DNA from: Actinacidiphila oryziradicis
Lineage (GTDB): Bacteria > Actinomycetota > Actinomycetes > Streptomycetales > Streptomycetaceae
Length of the DNA stretch: 64,000 nt
Assembly: GCF_005047355.1 (NCBI RefSeq)
Contig: NZ_SUMC01000003.1
Coordinates: forward strand, 1 to 64,000
Reading direction: 5' to 3'
This document shows, one piece after another, positions 1 to 8,867 of the stretch. The translations under genes and the position numbers were made by a program. The first letter of the stretch is position 1; each line of letters opens with the position of its first letter. The notes beneath the pieces are model-generated. The model saw only the letters and a list, made by a program, of their open reading frames with translations, was not told the DNA's origin and ran no database searches.

Positions 1-82
1 TTGTCGTCGGTCAACGACGCTCCGCGTCGCCTCCCTCCTCCGCCTTGCCAGACTTGCCCCTCGCCCCGCTCCTTCACCCGCC
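1..82. repeat. Partial copy of a dispersed Streptomyces repeat
   Basis: The first ~80 bases (gttgtcgtc.gtc..cgacg, then gcgtcgcctccctcctccgcc and ccccgctcctt) match in order the right half of the palindrome-ended element at 20142-20401. The rest of the copy lies outside the window. Positions 83-323 hold no gene that I can see. Confidence 0.5.
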
Positions 83-324
83 CCACCTATTCGCGCGGCC
101 TCTGAATCGTGAACCCGAAGGACCCCCGCGTCAAGGCCCGCCAAGGCTGATCCGCATCTGTCCGGCTCAGGGCCACGGGTCTCATCTGCTCTGGGCCCTT
201 TGATACCTAATGCACCGTTATATTCGCGGCAACATATATACCCAGGTGCGAACTCTGATCACAGAAGCCCCTGTTGTCCTCGTTGACATGCCTGAGTAAC
301 CACGTTTCACTCAACACTCGTGCA

Positions 325-368
325 TGGCAACGTTGTCAGGCCGTCGGAGTGGCCTGACAACGTTGCCT
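325..368. promoter_or_regulatory. Paired LacI-type operators forming a 17-bp perfect inverted repeat
   Basis: Bases 326-342 and 351-367 are exact reverse complements separated by 8 bases. Each arm is also a near-palindrome with a central CG: TGGCAACGTTGTCA at 325-338 and TGACAACGTTGCCT at 355-368. That is the usual shape of a LacI-family sugar-repressor site. The two centres are 30 bp apart, about three helical turns, so two dimers could bind the same DNA face. A second, shorter inverted repeat (gctgacg at 372-378, cgtcagc at 395-401) follows. The location just upstream of the GH92 gene suggests substrate-induced control. No LacI gene is present in the window. Confidence 0.6.
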
Positions 369-440
369 ATCGCTGACGTTTTCCGTTTTCGGCACGTCAG
401 CACGTCATGTGCGAAGCACGAACTGCTGTGGAGGCAACCG

Positions 441-3400
441 ATGGTTATACCTCGACGTACAGGTGCGCCACGTAAACAGAAGACATTCCGTCAACGCTTG
501 GCCGTGGTGTCCGTTCTGGGCATCGCCGTACTCCCGCTCCAGGCGATCGGCGGCACGTACGCCGCGAACGCCGCCGGCTCGACGCCGGCATTCGTGCAGG
601 ACCCCGCGTCCCTCGTCAACCCGCTCATCGGCACGTCCGGTGCCGTGGACACCTTCCCCGGTCCCGACATGCCGGCCGGCATGATGCAGTGGGGCCCCGA
701 CACGACCCCCGACCGGCCGTCCGGTGGTGGCTACGAGTACAACGACAACAAGATCTCCGGCTTCAGCCTGACCCATGTCTCGGGCCCCGGCTGCGACGTG
801 GCGGGTGACCTGCCCATCCTGCCCGTCACCGGCGCGCTCTCGGGCAACCTCAGCAGCACCTCTGCCCAGTTCAGCCATGACAACGAGCAGACGAACACCG
901 GCTACTACGGGGTGACCGACGCCTCCGGAGTCAAGACCGAGCTGACCGACTCCACCCGCGCCGGGCTCGGCAAGTTCACCTTCCCCGCCGGCCAGCAGTC
1001 CAACCTGCTGTTCAAGCTCAGCGGCAGCGCCACCCAAGTCGACGGCACCCGCGTCCAGGTGGTCAGCGACAAGGAGATCAGCGGCTCGGTTTCCAGCGGT
1101 CACTTCTGCGGTGCGAAGAACACGTACACGCTGCACTTCGACATCAAGTTCAACCAGTCGTTCACGGGCAGCGGCACCTGGGTCGGCAGCACGATCAACC
1201 CCAACGCCACCTCCCTGACGGCGGGCAAGGTCCAGCAGACCCTGCGGGCGCACCCGTCGGCCCCGCTGCACGAGAAGCACTTCACCGTGCCCGCGGCGCC
1301 GTCCCCGACGATTCACGGGAGCAGCAGCGGCAAGGCGTCCGGGACGCAGACCTCTTCCCCGTCGGCGTCTGCCGCCCCCAGCACCGGCGTGAAGAGCAAC
1401 GCCGCCCAGCCCCCCACCACCGGCGCCAACGGCATGTACCTGACCTTCGACACGGCCACAAACCCGACCGTGACGGCCAAGGTCGGCATCTCGTACACCA
1501 GTGACGCCAACGCCGCCTCCAATCTCTCCACCGAGGCCAAGAACTGGAACTTCGACGCCATGGAGCAGGCGAACCACGCTGCCTGGAACTCGGTGCTCGG
1601 CAAGATCCAGGTCGGCGGCGGCTCCGCGGACCAGCAGGTGCAGTTCTACACGGCGCTTTACCACTCGCTGCTGCACCCGAACGTCTTCTCGGACGACAAC
1701 GGCCAGTACATGGGCATGGACAACCAGGTCCAAAAGCTCGCCAAGGGCCAGGACGCCCAGTACGCCAACTACTCCGGCTGGGACACCTACCGCTCCCAGA
1801 CGCAGCTGATGGCGATGGTCGAGCCCAAGGTCACCAGTGACGTCGTGACCTCCATGCTCAACGGGTACGACCAGACGGGCCTGCTCCCCAAGTGGGCGTC
1901 GAACAACGGCGAGAGCTACGTGATGGTCGGTGACCCGGCCGCCGGCATCATCGCCGACGCGTACGCCTTCGGCGCGCGCGACTTCGACACCGCGCACGCC
2001 CTCGACGCGCTGGAGCACGAGGCCACCACCCCCAACCAGGACAGACCCGGCGAGAACGTCCGCGACGCCAAGGGCTACCTCCCGCTGGACGAGAAGGACT
2101 ACAGCTGCTGCAACTTCTACGGCCCGGTGTCCACGCAGCTGGAGTACGACAGCGCCGACTACGCCGTCGCCTCGTTCGCGAAGTCGCTGGGCAAGACGGC
2201 GGACTACGAGAAGTACGCCACCCGCGCGCAGGACTGGATGAACGTCTTCAACCCGCAGAGCGGCTACATCCAGGGCAAGAACATGGACGGCCAGTTCGTG
2301 GGCGGCTTCACGCCCGGCACGTCGAACGGGTTCGTGGAGGGTACGTCGGCGCAGTACACGCCGATGGTGCCGTTCAACCTCCAGCAGCTGATCCAGGCGC
2401 GGGGCGGCAACGCCGCATACTCGTCCTTCCTGGACAGCCTGCTCAGCAACATCACGGACCCCGGCAACACCAACGCCAACCTCAGCAACGAGCCCAGCCT
2501 TGAGATCCCCTGGGAGTACAACTACACCGGGCAGCCGTGGAAGGCGCAGGAGGCTGTGCGCGAGGCGCAGCAGTCCCTGTACTTCAACGCTCCGGTGGGC
2601 TCGTTCGGCAACGACGACCTCGGCGCGATGAGCTCCTGGTACGTCTGGTCCGAGCTCGGCATGTACCCGGAGACCCCGGGCACGAACACCCTCGCGCTCG
2701 GCAGCCCGGCGTTCCCGGTCGCCAAGGTCAACTTCGGCACGGTGAAGGCGAACGGCACGGTCACCGGCAAGACGGTGCAGATCAATGCCCCGCAGGCCGC
2801 GCCGACGGCGCCGTACGTGCAGTCCCTGGACGTCAAGGGCAAGGCGTCGGACAACTCCTGGCTGACGTACGACCAGTTCGTGGGCGCCGGCGCGCTCGAC
2901 TACACGCTCGGCGAGTCGCCGAACAAGGCGTGGGCGTCCTCGTCGAGTTCGGTTCCGCCGTCCGACACGACCGGAGGCGGCCGCGTGCTGGCCGCGACGG
3001 GTCCGACCAGCGACGGCCTGGTCCTGGCACCGGGCGCGTCCGGTGACGGCACGCTGAACCTGACCAACCTGGGAAGCAAGGCGGTCACGGTCGACTGGAA
3101 CGCGACAGCGCCTTCCGGGGTCACTCTCGACACCGCGTCGGGCTCGGTGTCCGTGCCCGCGTCGGGCAGCGCGGAGGCCAAGGTCCAGGTGACGGCGGGC
3201 AGCACGGAGGGCACGTACCCCGTGACCTTCGCGCTGACCGACCACAGCAGCGGCGCGGCGTTGAGCGGGGCGTCCCTCCGCGTGGCGGTCGCGAAGCCGG
3301 GCGAGCTGTGGCCGTATGCCACGAACGAGGGTATCTACCCGGACGGCGCCACCTTCTCGGGCGGCTTCGACGACGACGGCTGGGCGTTCTCGCAGAGCGC

Positions 3401-3887
3401 CCTGTCGGCGGCGGGCGTGACGAGCGGTTCCGCGCTCACCGTGGACGGGGTTTCCTACACCTGGCCGACGGTGACGTCCGGTCAGCTGGACAACCTGGAG
3501 ATGGCCGGTCAGACCATCCCGGTGCCGGCGGGTACGACGGGCTCATCGCTCGGCCTGCTTGGTTCGGCGACCAACGCTCCGACGGACGGCAGTGGCGTCT
3601 CGGGGTCGCTGACCGTCACGTACACGGACGGCACGTCGATGCAGGCGACGATCGGCTTCTCGGACTGGACGCTCAACGGCGGCTTCAGCAAGCCGCTCGC
3701 GGGCGACACGACGGCCGTCACGACGGGCTACCGGAACACGGGCAGCGGCGGAAAGGACACGGTGAAGGCGTACGTCTTCGCCACGAAGGTCCCGTTGGAC
3801 TCGTCGAAGCAGGTCGCGTCGATCACGCTCCCGGTGACGGGCGCGACGGGCTCGGACCACCTGTTCGCGTACGGTTTCGGCCAGTGA
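441..3887 (+). CDS. Secreted GH92 family alpha-mannosidase
   Basis: Product of 1148 residues. GH92 enzymes are calcium-dependent exo-alpha-mannosidases acting on mannans or N-glycans. The start is the ATG at 441 because GGAGG (430-434) lies 6 bases ahead; the open frame upstream runs through the operator region. Residues 1-45 form a long signal peptide with a basic N-region and AANAAG at the cleavage end. The GH92 fold follows (VNPLIGTSGAVDTFPGPDMP near residue 58; GGGYEYND; later NEPSLEIPWEYNYTGQPW and SFGNDDLGAMSSWYVWSELG). An NPCBM-like or other carbohydrate-binding region occupies the last ~180 residues. A Ser/Ala/Thr-rich low-complexity stretch (about residues 285-330) interrupts the N-terminal beta-sandwich domain, which is unusual. 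The gene is monocistronic, with operators upstream and a strong hairpin downstream. Confidence 0.9.
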   Translation: MVIPRRTGAPRKQKTFRQRLAVVSVLGIAVLPLQAIGGTYAANAAGSTPAFVQDPASLVNPLIGTSGAVDTFPGPDMPAGMMQWGPDTTPDRPSGGGYEYNDNKISGFSLTHVSGPGCDVAGDLPILPVTGALSGNLSSTSAQFSHDNEQTNTGYYGVTDASGVKTELTDSTRAGLGKFTFPAGQQSNLLFKLSGSATQVDGTRVQVVSDKEISGSVSSGHFCGAKNTYTLHFDIKFNQSFTGSGTWVGSTINPNATSLTAGKVQQTLRAHPSAPLHEKHFTVPAAPSPTIHGSSSGKASGTQTSSPSASAAPSTGVKSNAAQPPTTGANGMYLTFDTATNPTVTAKVGISYTSDANAASNLSTEAKNWNFDAMEQANHAAWNSVLGKIQVGGGSADQQVQFYTALYHSLLHPNVFSDDNGQYMGMDNQVQKLAKGQDAQYANYSGWDTYRSQTQLMAMVEPKVTSDVVTSMLNGYDQTGLLPKWASNNGESYVMVGDPAAGIIADAYAFGARDFDTAHALDALEHEATTPNQDRPGENVRDAKGYLPLDEKDYSCCNFYGPVSTQLEYDSADYAVASFAKSLGKTADYEKYATRAQDWMNVFNPQSGYIQGKNMDGQFVGGFTPGTSNGFVEGTSAQYTPMVPFNLQQLIQARGGNAAYSSFLDSLLSNITDPGNTNANLSNEPSLEIPWEYNYTGQPWKAQEAVREAQQSLYFNAPVGSFGNDDLGAMSSWYVWSELGMYPETPGTNTLALGSPAFPVAKVNFGTVKANGTVTGKTVQINAPQAAPTAPYVQSLDVKGKASDNSWLTYDQFVGAGALDYTLGESPNKAWASSSSSVPPSDTTGGGRVLAATGPTSDGLVLAPGASGDGTLNLTNLGSKAVTVDWNATAPSGVTLDTASGSVSVPASGSAEAKVQVTAGSTEGTYPVTFALTDHSSGAALSGASLRVAVAKPGELWPYATNEGIYPDGATFSGGFDDDGWAFSQSALSAAGVTSGSALTVDGVSYTWPTVTSGQLDNLEMAGQTIPVPAGTTGSSLGLLGSATNAPTDGSGVSGSLTVTYTDGTSMQATIGFSDWTLNGGFSKPLAGDTTAVTTGYRNTGSGGKDTVKAYVFATKVPLDSSKQVASITLPVTGATGSDHLFAYGFGQ

Positions 3888-3920
3888 AAGCGCGTCGTAC
3901 GGCTCGACGATAAGGATGAC

Positions 3921-3960
3921 GGCGCCGGCTCCCCGGGCGAAAGCCCGGGGAGCCGGCGCC
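3921..3960. terminator. Strong GC-rich terminator hairpin
   Basis: 18-bp perfect stem (3921-3938 with 3943-3960) closed by a GAAA tetraloop, 33 bases after the GH92 stop codon. No T-tract follows, as is common in Streptomyces. Confidence 0.85.
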
Positions 3961-4040
3961 ATCGCGCGGTACGGCGTGTCGAGCACGCGGGCCGCGAGAC
4001 CCTTTCCAGCGCGCGGCCTTCGATGCCGCACGCAAGTGCG

Positions 4041-4276
4041 TTACGAGGGGTTCACAGTGCCTGATCGACCGCGCCAAAGACGCGGCGCTGGCGGCGCCAG
4101 GTCGTCCCAGGCGCGGCAGACACTACCGGCCCAGTCGGCGGGCGGGCGCGTGGGGCGTTTCGGTTGGCCGGGCGCATGCATGACGTCCAGCAGGTGGCTG
4201 ATGAGCGCACGTGCCCGGGGGAGATCGCGGCCGATGGGTCCGTCGAAGTGGTCGTCGACGATGGTGAACCAGCGCC
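4041..4276 (-). pseudogene. Terpene synthase fragment
   Basis: Read on the minus strand, the frame ending at TAA 4041-4043 gives RRWFTIVDDHFDGP followed by IGRDLPRARALISHLLDVM. This resembles the first metal-binding region of class I bacterial terpene synthases (a WLFxxDDxFDGPxGRDPxRxRALV-like pattern; the DDxxD/E acidic motif appears as DDHFD). The rest of a ~330-residue enzyme is missing. The upstream side abuts the GntR remnant, so two truncated genes are joined here. Identification is by eye from a short match. Confidence 0.45.
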
Positions 4277-4804
4277 GTGAGGAACGCGCTCGTGCAGCTG
4301 GCCACCGAGGGACTGGTCGAGCGGATCCAGAACCGCGGCGCCCGCGTCCGCGCGGTATCGCTCCATGAAGCCATCGAGATCACCGAGGTCCGCATGGCCC
4401 TGGAGGGCCTGTGCGCCGCGAAGGCGGCCGAACGCGCCACCGAGGACGACCGCCGCGGGCTGCGGGAGATCGGCGGGAGGATGCAGGACGCGGTAGCAGC
4501 CGGGGACGTGCTCGGGTACTCCGACCTCAACAAGCAGCTCCACGCTCTGATTCTGGCCATCAGCGGGCAGAGCACCGCCTGCTCCGTGCTCGAGCGCCTC
4601 CGCGGACAGAACGTCCGCCACCAGTTCAGGCTGGCCATGCAGCCCGGCCGGCCCCACGTGTCCCTGCCTCAGCACCTCGACATCATCGAAGCACTTTGCG
4701 CCACAGACCCCGAAGCCGCCGAGGCCGCCATGAGAAAGCACCTGTGCAGTGTCATCGACGCGCTGCCCGACGTGGAAAGGCCCCGCCCGGCCCCGGCCGG
4801 ATAG
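4268..4804 (+). pseudogene. GntR-family (FadR/FCD) regulator, 5'-truncated
   Basis: The readable frame (GTG at 4277) begins in the second half of a winged helix: VRNALVQLATEGLVERIQN is the recognition-helix/wing part of a GntR domain. It then continues through a complete-looking FCD effector domain (EITEVRMALEGLCAAKAAER, HALILAISGQ, HLDIIEALCATDPEAAEAAM). A stop (TGA 4265-4267) lies just upstream, and about 50 N-terminal residues of the DNA-binding domain are absent. It should therefore not bind DNA normally. The junction with a terpene-synthase fragment supports deletion rather than a mis-called start. Confidence 0.6.
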
Positions 4805-5078
4805 CGCGGGGTGACGAGGAGCTGCGGCCGGAGACGCCGGGAGGCGCTGCGTGGTGCGCGCGAGGGCAGCCAGGAAGCGGGGGCGCTGGGCGTCACCAGC
4901 CTGCTTGTCGGAGTTGTAGCAGGTGCCTAAGCCTACGACCTCTACGGAAACGTCACCGGCCACACCGACGGCCACCCCGGCGACCGCCCGCAACCGGTTC
5001 ACAATCGGGCACAGTGCAAGGCGGACCGCACGGTGGGGTCAGCAGGGCTGACGACCCTGGGAATCCCCTCACCGCGGT
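4805..5078. other. Intergenic stretch without a recognisable gene
   Basis: Open frames cover this stretch on both strands, but none gives a protein pattern I recognise. It probably belongs to the decayed region that begins at 4041. Confidence 0.4.
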
Positions 5079-5124
5079 GTCATCCTCGGGATGTAGAGCG
5101 CGTGCGATTACATCCGAGGATGAC
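5079..5124. promoter_or_regulatory. Double dyad operator upstream of the ABC/two-component operon
   Basis: An inverted repeat (5079-5095 with 5109-5124, one extra base in the left arm) is built from two dyads: CATCCTCGGGATG at 5081-5093 and CATCCGAGGATG at 5111-5122. Their centres are about 29-30 bp apart. The operon that follows ends in a NarL-type response regulator, so this is a plausible autoregulatory site. If transcription starts at the ATG at 5184 (TAGCTT at 5171-5176 as -10), the nearer dyad is centred near -68, a typical activator position. Confidence 0.5.
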
Positions 5125-5183
5125 AGTGGGGTTGAATCCGCGGGCTGATGGCCACCGACCGCGGTGAGCCTAGCTTTCTGTGT

Positions 5184-6140
5184 ATGAACACCAGGGCGGC
5201 GCCCACGAGGGCGGCACAGGGGCAGGCGGTCATACAGACTGCGGGATTGACCAAGCGGTTCGGTGATCGGGTGGCGATCGCGCCGCTGGATTTCCAGGTA
5301 CCGGGCGGATGCGCATTCGGTCTGCTCGGCCCGAATGGCGCGGGCAAGACGACCTTGATCCGGATGGTGCTCGGGTTGATCCCCGCGACCAGCGGCGAAA
5401 TCACTCTGCTGGGCCACCAGATGCCCGCCTCCCGCGCCGCGGCTTTGGCCGGGGTGGGGGCGATCGTGGAAGAGCCGCGGTTCCACCCATACCTGACGGG
5501 GCGGGAGAACCTGCGGGTGGCGGCCGCGGTGCGGAACCGGGGCGCGAACGGACGGATCGACGCGGTCCTGGGCCGGGTCGGTTTGAGCGACCGGGCCGAT
5601 GACAAGGCCGGCTCTTACTCGCTGGGTATGCGGCAACGGCTGGGAATCGGACGCTGCCTGCTGTCCGACCCCCGCCTGCTCATCCTGGACGAGCCGATGA
5701 ACGGTCTGGACCCAGCCGGGATCCAGGAGATGCGGGGCATGATCCGTTCCCTGGTCGACGAAGGCCGTAGCGTGATGATCTCGTCCCACCTGCTGGACGA
5801 GGTGGAGAAGACCTGCGACGCACTGGCCATCATCGACCGGGGCGAGCTGATCGCCGCAGGCACGATGAGCGAGATCGCTTCCGGCACCAATGACGTCCTG
5901 GTCGGTTCTGACGACCCGGCCCGGGCGGCGGCGGTCCTGCTGGGGCGTGCGGCGGTCACCAATGCCGTCACCGACAGCCCGGGCGTGCTGCGGGTGACCC
6001 CGGCCGACGCGGTGCCGGTGTCGGACCTGAACCGGTGGCTGGTGGAGGACGGTGTGCGGGTGAACCGTCTTGAGCCGGTCCGCGCCACCCTGGAAGACCG
6101 ATTCCTGGAGATCACCTCACGGCTGGGGGAGGCCCGATGA
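5184..6140 (+). CDS. ABC transporter ATP-binding subunit
   Basis: About 318 residues; ATPase subunit of a DrrA/NatA-type exporter. Walker A GPNGAGKTT, Q-loop region VGAIVEEPRF, signature YSLGMRQRL, Walker B LLILDEPMNGLD and switch His in ISSHLLDE are all present. The C-terminal ~90 residues form the usual accessory region. I prefer the ATG at 5184: TAGCTT at 5171-5176 could be the -10 of a leaderless transcript. An in-frame ATG at 5148 lacks a ribosome site. It overlaps the permease gene by four bases (ATGA) and is the first gene of a four-gene operon with a histidine kinase and response regulator. The substrate is unknown; lipid or antimicrobial export is the usual role of such sets. Confidence 0.9.
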   Translation: MNTRAAPTRAAQGQAVIQTAGLTKRFGDRVAIAPLDFQVPGGCAFGLLGPNGAGKTTLIRMVLGLIPATSGEITLLGHQMPASRAAALAGVGAIVEEPRFHPYLTGRENLRVAAAVRNRGANGRIDAVLGRVGLSDRADDKAGSYSLGMRQRLGIGRCLLSDPRLLILDEPMNGLDPAGIQEMRGMIRSLVDEGRSVMISSHLLDEVEKTCDALAIIDRGELIAAGTMSEIASGTNDVLVGSDDPARAAAVLLGRAAVTNAVTDSPGVLRVTPADAVPVSDLNRWLVEDGVRVNRLEPVRATLEDRFLEITSRLGEAR

Positions 6141-6991
6141 ACACCACCATCACCATCACCACCGCTTCCGCCGCCCGGACCGACGGCGGGGTCGGCCCAG
6201 GACGACGGATTGGCGCCAATGCCGGGTTGGCTGTCCGGATGATGGCAGCGGAGCTGCTGAAGCTCCGCAAACGCCGTGGCCTGATGATCTGGTCGGCCGT
6301 GCTGTTCGCCGCCCCGCCCGCGGCCGCGCTGGGGATCGGTGGCGTCCGGCACGCGGCCGACCCCCGGCACTACGCGCCGGCCGGTGGCATGATCGGCCTG
6401 TCTCACGCGATGATGCTGGTGCTCTACATGGGAGGCGTTGCCGCAGTGATGATCGGTACCGCGGCGGGGGGCGGCGACGCCGCCGCCGGAGTGTTCCGGG
6501 ACCTGGTCTCCACCGGCCGGTCCCGTCTGGCCCTGTTCGCGGTCCGGCTCCCCGCGGCCCTCGCGGTGAGCCTGCTGCTTTGCGAGGCCGCCTTCGCTGT
6601 CGGCGCCGCCGGATCGGTGCTGCTGGCCGGCCCGGGGCAGGCACCCGCGGCGTCGGTGCTGCTGAGCACCGACGTGGCCTTGGCGGCCGCTGTGGCGGTC
6701 ACTGCCGTGCTCGCCGTCGGCCTGTCCTCGCTGCTGACCTCGCGCAGCCTGGCCATCGGACTGCTGCTGTGCTGGAATCTGGCCGCCTCCCGGGTGCTGG
6801 AGCACGCGACCAGCTTCGGCGCTCTACGCGTCCTGCTCCCCGGCGCCGCCGTGGAACGGCTCACGCCGCTACCGGTGATCGGACAGTGGCTCGTCCCGAT
6901 GTCGGTGGGGACCGCGTGCGCGGTGCTGCTGGCCTGGGTGGTGGTCTTCAGTGTGGCCGGGGCATGGCGGACGATCCGCCGGGACGCCTGA
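6137..6991 (+). CDS. ABC-2 type transporter permease
   Basis: 284 residues with about six hydrophobic segments (for example LMIWSAVLFAAPPAAALGIG, VALAAAVAVTAVLAVGL and GTACAVLLAWVVVFSVAG) and a cytosolic start containing AELLKLRKRRGLM, a common entry sequence of ABC-2 permeases. It is the membrane partner of the ATPase, coupled by a 4-base overlap, and the kinase gene follows after 4 bases. The N-terminus has a short Thr/Ile run (TTITITT). The family is divergent at sequence level; the call rests on context and topology. Confidence 0.82.
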   Translation: MNTTITITTASAARTDGGVGPGRRIGANAGLAVRMMAAELLKLRKRRGLMIWSAVLFAAPPAAALGIGGVRHAADPRHYAPAGGMIGLSHAMMLVLYMGGVAAVMIGTAAGGGDAAAGVFRDLVSTGRSRLALFAVRLPAALAVSLLLCEAAFAVGAAGSVLLAGPGQAPAASVLLSTDVALAAAVAVTAVLAVGLSSLLTSRSLAIGLLLCWNLAASRVLEHATSFGALRVLLPGAAVERLTPLPVIGQWLVPMSVGTACAVLLAWVVVFSVAGAWRTIRRDA

Positions 6992-6995
6992 ACCG

Positions 6996-8198
6996 ATGAA
7001 AAGGACCCTGCTCGGACGCGCCGGCGACCTCACTGTCGCCGGTGTGTTCGCTGTCCTCGCCATCGCCGACGTGGTGCTGGCCAACCGGCACGGGGGCTCC
7101 CCGCCGCGTACCGCGACCGTGTTCGCCGGGCTGCTGGTCACGGCCGTGGCCCTGTCATGGCGCTCCGCGCTCCCCAAGACGGTGCTGGGGGTGACTGCCG
7201 TGGGCGGCGCTGTAGCGGCCGCCGCGGCCGACCGGCCGGTCATCGGGCCACTACCGGTCGCCGTCGCCCTCTACACGCTCGCCACCGTCTCGACCTGGCG
7301 GACCGTGGCTACGGCGGCCTCGGCCGCTTCGGCCTGTTACTTCGCCGGGGTACTCGCCGGGCACGCCACCGGCGGTGACGCAAGTCCCGGCCCAGCGGCA
7401 GCCCAGGTCCTGGCCCTGCTGGTCATCGGCGGGACACTCGGCCTGTACGTCGGCCAACGACAGCAGGTCATGGCGGTGCTCACTGAACGAGCCGAACATC
7501 TGCAACGCGAACGGCAACTCCTCACCGCCCAGGCGATCCTTGCCGAACGCGTCTGGATAGCCCAGGAACTGCACGACGTCATCGGCCACCACGTCAGCCT
7601 TCTGGTGGTTCAGGCGGGAGCGGTGCGCAGCACCCTGCCCGCCGACCATCCCACCGGCGGCGTACTGGACAGCATGATCGAGGGCGGCCGTGAGGCCATG
7701 ACGGAGATGCGCCGGCTGGTCGATGTACTGCGCCCCGTCGCCCAGGCCACAGACCACGACGTACCAGGGCGCGGCCCGGCTCCGGATCTGACCGATCTCA
7801 CCGGATTGTGCCGGCGTCTGCGCACCACCGGCCTGCCCGTCGACCTGGATTTTCAGGTGAGCGTCCCCCTCCCGCGTGCCCACTCCGTCACCGCGTACCG
7901 GATCGTCCAGGAGGCCCTCACCAACGTGCTCAAGCACGCCGGGCACGTGCCGACACGCGTCCAGATCCGACGGGATGCCACTGGCCTGGAACTACGTGTC
8001 ACCAACAGCGCGGCGCCGCCTTCCGCAACGACGGCGCCGCTCACCGGACCCCAACTGCACGGGCTGGGGTCGGGCGGCCACGGCCTGGCCGGAATGCGGC
8101 ACCGTGTGGACCTGTTCGGCGGCGAACTGTTCGCCGGTCCCGTGCCCGGCGGTGGCTACGCGCTGCGCGCCACCCTTCCCCTCCAGGAGCGTCCATGA
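6996..8198 (+). CDS. Sensor histidine kinase (HisKA_3 type)
   Basis: 400 residues. The N-terminal ~150 residues hold four to five membrane spans with almost no extracytoplasmic loop, so the sensor probably reads the membrane itself. The dimerisation/phosphoacceptor helix contains ERVWIAQELHDVIGHHVS (phosphorylated His in ELHDVIGHH). A HATPase domain follows (IVQEALTNVLKHAG as N-box, GLAGMRHRVDLFGGEL as G-box). The ATG at 6996 fits the 4-base gap from the permease; an upstream frame extension is not needed. It overlaps the response regulator gene by ATGA at 8195-8198. The order ABC ATPase-permease-kinase-regulator is typical of DesKR/LiaSR-like stress modules. Confidence 0.92.
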   Translation: MKRTLLGRAGDLTVAGVFAVLAIADVVLANRHGGSPPRTATVFAGLLVTAVALSWRSALPKTVLGVTAVGGAVAAAAADRPVIGPLPVAVALYTLATVSTWRTVATAASAASACYFAGVLAGHATGGDASPGPAAAQVLALLVIGGTLGLYVGQRQQVMAVLTERAEHLQRERQLLTAQAILAERVWIAQELHDVIGHHVSLLVVQAGAVRSTLPADHPTGGVLDSMIEGGREAMTEMRRLVDVLRPVAQATDHDVPGRGPAPDLTDLTGLCRRLRTTGLPVDLDFQVSVPLPRAHSVTAYRIVQEALTNVLKHAGHVPTRVQIRRDATGLELRVTNSAAPPSATTAPLTGPQLHGLGSGGHGLAGMRHRVDLFGGELFAGPVPGGGYALRATLPLQERP

Positions 8199-8866
8199 CC
8201 ACTGCCACACCGCCCCAGCCATCCGGCTCCGCCCCAAAAATCCGGGTCCTCATCGCGGACGACCAGCCGCTGATGCGTCAGGGATTCGCCATGATCTTGT
8301 CCGCGCAAGGCGACATCGAGGTCGTCGGAGAGGCCGGCACGGGGTACGCCGCGATCGAAAAGGCCCAAGCTCTCTCCCCGGATGTGGTCCTGATGGACAT
8401 ACAGATGCCCGGACTCGACGGGATCGCCGCCACCCGCGAACTCCGCGGCACCCGCATCCTCATCCTCACCACTTTCGGACGCCAGGACTACGTCGCCGAA
8501 GCACTGTGTGCCGGTGCCAGTGGATTCCTCCTCAAGGACGTCACACCCGACCAGCTCGTCCACGCCGTACGTGTCATCGCCGCCGGAGACGCCCTCCTCG
8601 ATCCAGCGGTCACCCGGTCACTCATCCAAACCGCACTGCCGGCCCTGGCCGTTCCCCTCACCCCTCCGCGCTTCGATATCCTCAGCAACCGCGAAAGCCA
8701 GGTCCTGCGCATGATTGCCCAAGGCCTGTCCAACGCCGAGATCGCCACCGCACTCGTGCTCAGCGAGGCCACCGTCAAAACCCACGTTTCCAGGGTCCTG
8801 GCCAAACTCGCGCTCCGCGACCGCGTTCAAGCAGTCGTACTCGCCCACCAGCACGGCCTCGTCTGA
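8195..8866 (+). CDS. NarL/FixJ family response regulator
   Basis: 223 residues. Receiver domain: IRVLIADDQPLMRQG (acidic pocket DD), phospho-acceptor Asp in PDVVLMDIQMPGLDG, Thr in ILTTFG, Lys in GFLLKDV. The output is a LuxR-type helix-turn-helix (LSNRESQVLRMIAQGLSNAE then IATALVLSEATVKTHVSRVL). It is translationally coupled to the kinase. Its probable target is the double dyad upstream of the operon at 5079-5124. Confidence 0.94.
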   Translation: MTTATPPQPSGSAPKIRVLIADDQPLMRQGFAMILSAQGDIEVVGEAGTGYAAIEKAQALSPDVVLMDIQMPGLDGIAATRELRGTRILILTTFGRQDYVAEALCAGASGFLLKDVTPDQLVHAVRVIAAGDALLDPAVTRSLIQTALPALAVPLTPPRFDILSNRESQVLRMIAQGLSNAEIATALVLSEATVKTHVSRVLAKLALRDRVQAVVLAHQHGLV

Positions 8867-8867
8867 C

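Noticed and set aside
405..3245. 946-codon open frame on the minus strand opposite the GH92 gene
   Set aside because: It is the antisense shadow of a clearly conserved glycosidase in GC-rich DNA: Arg/Ala/Val-rich, with no domain pattern and no ribosome site.
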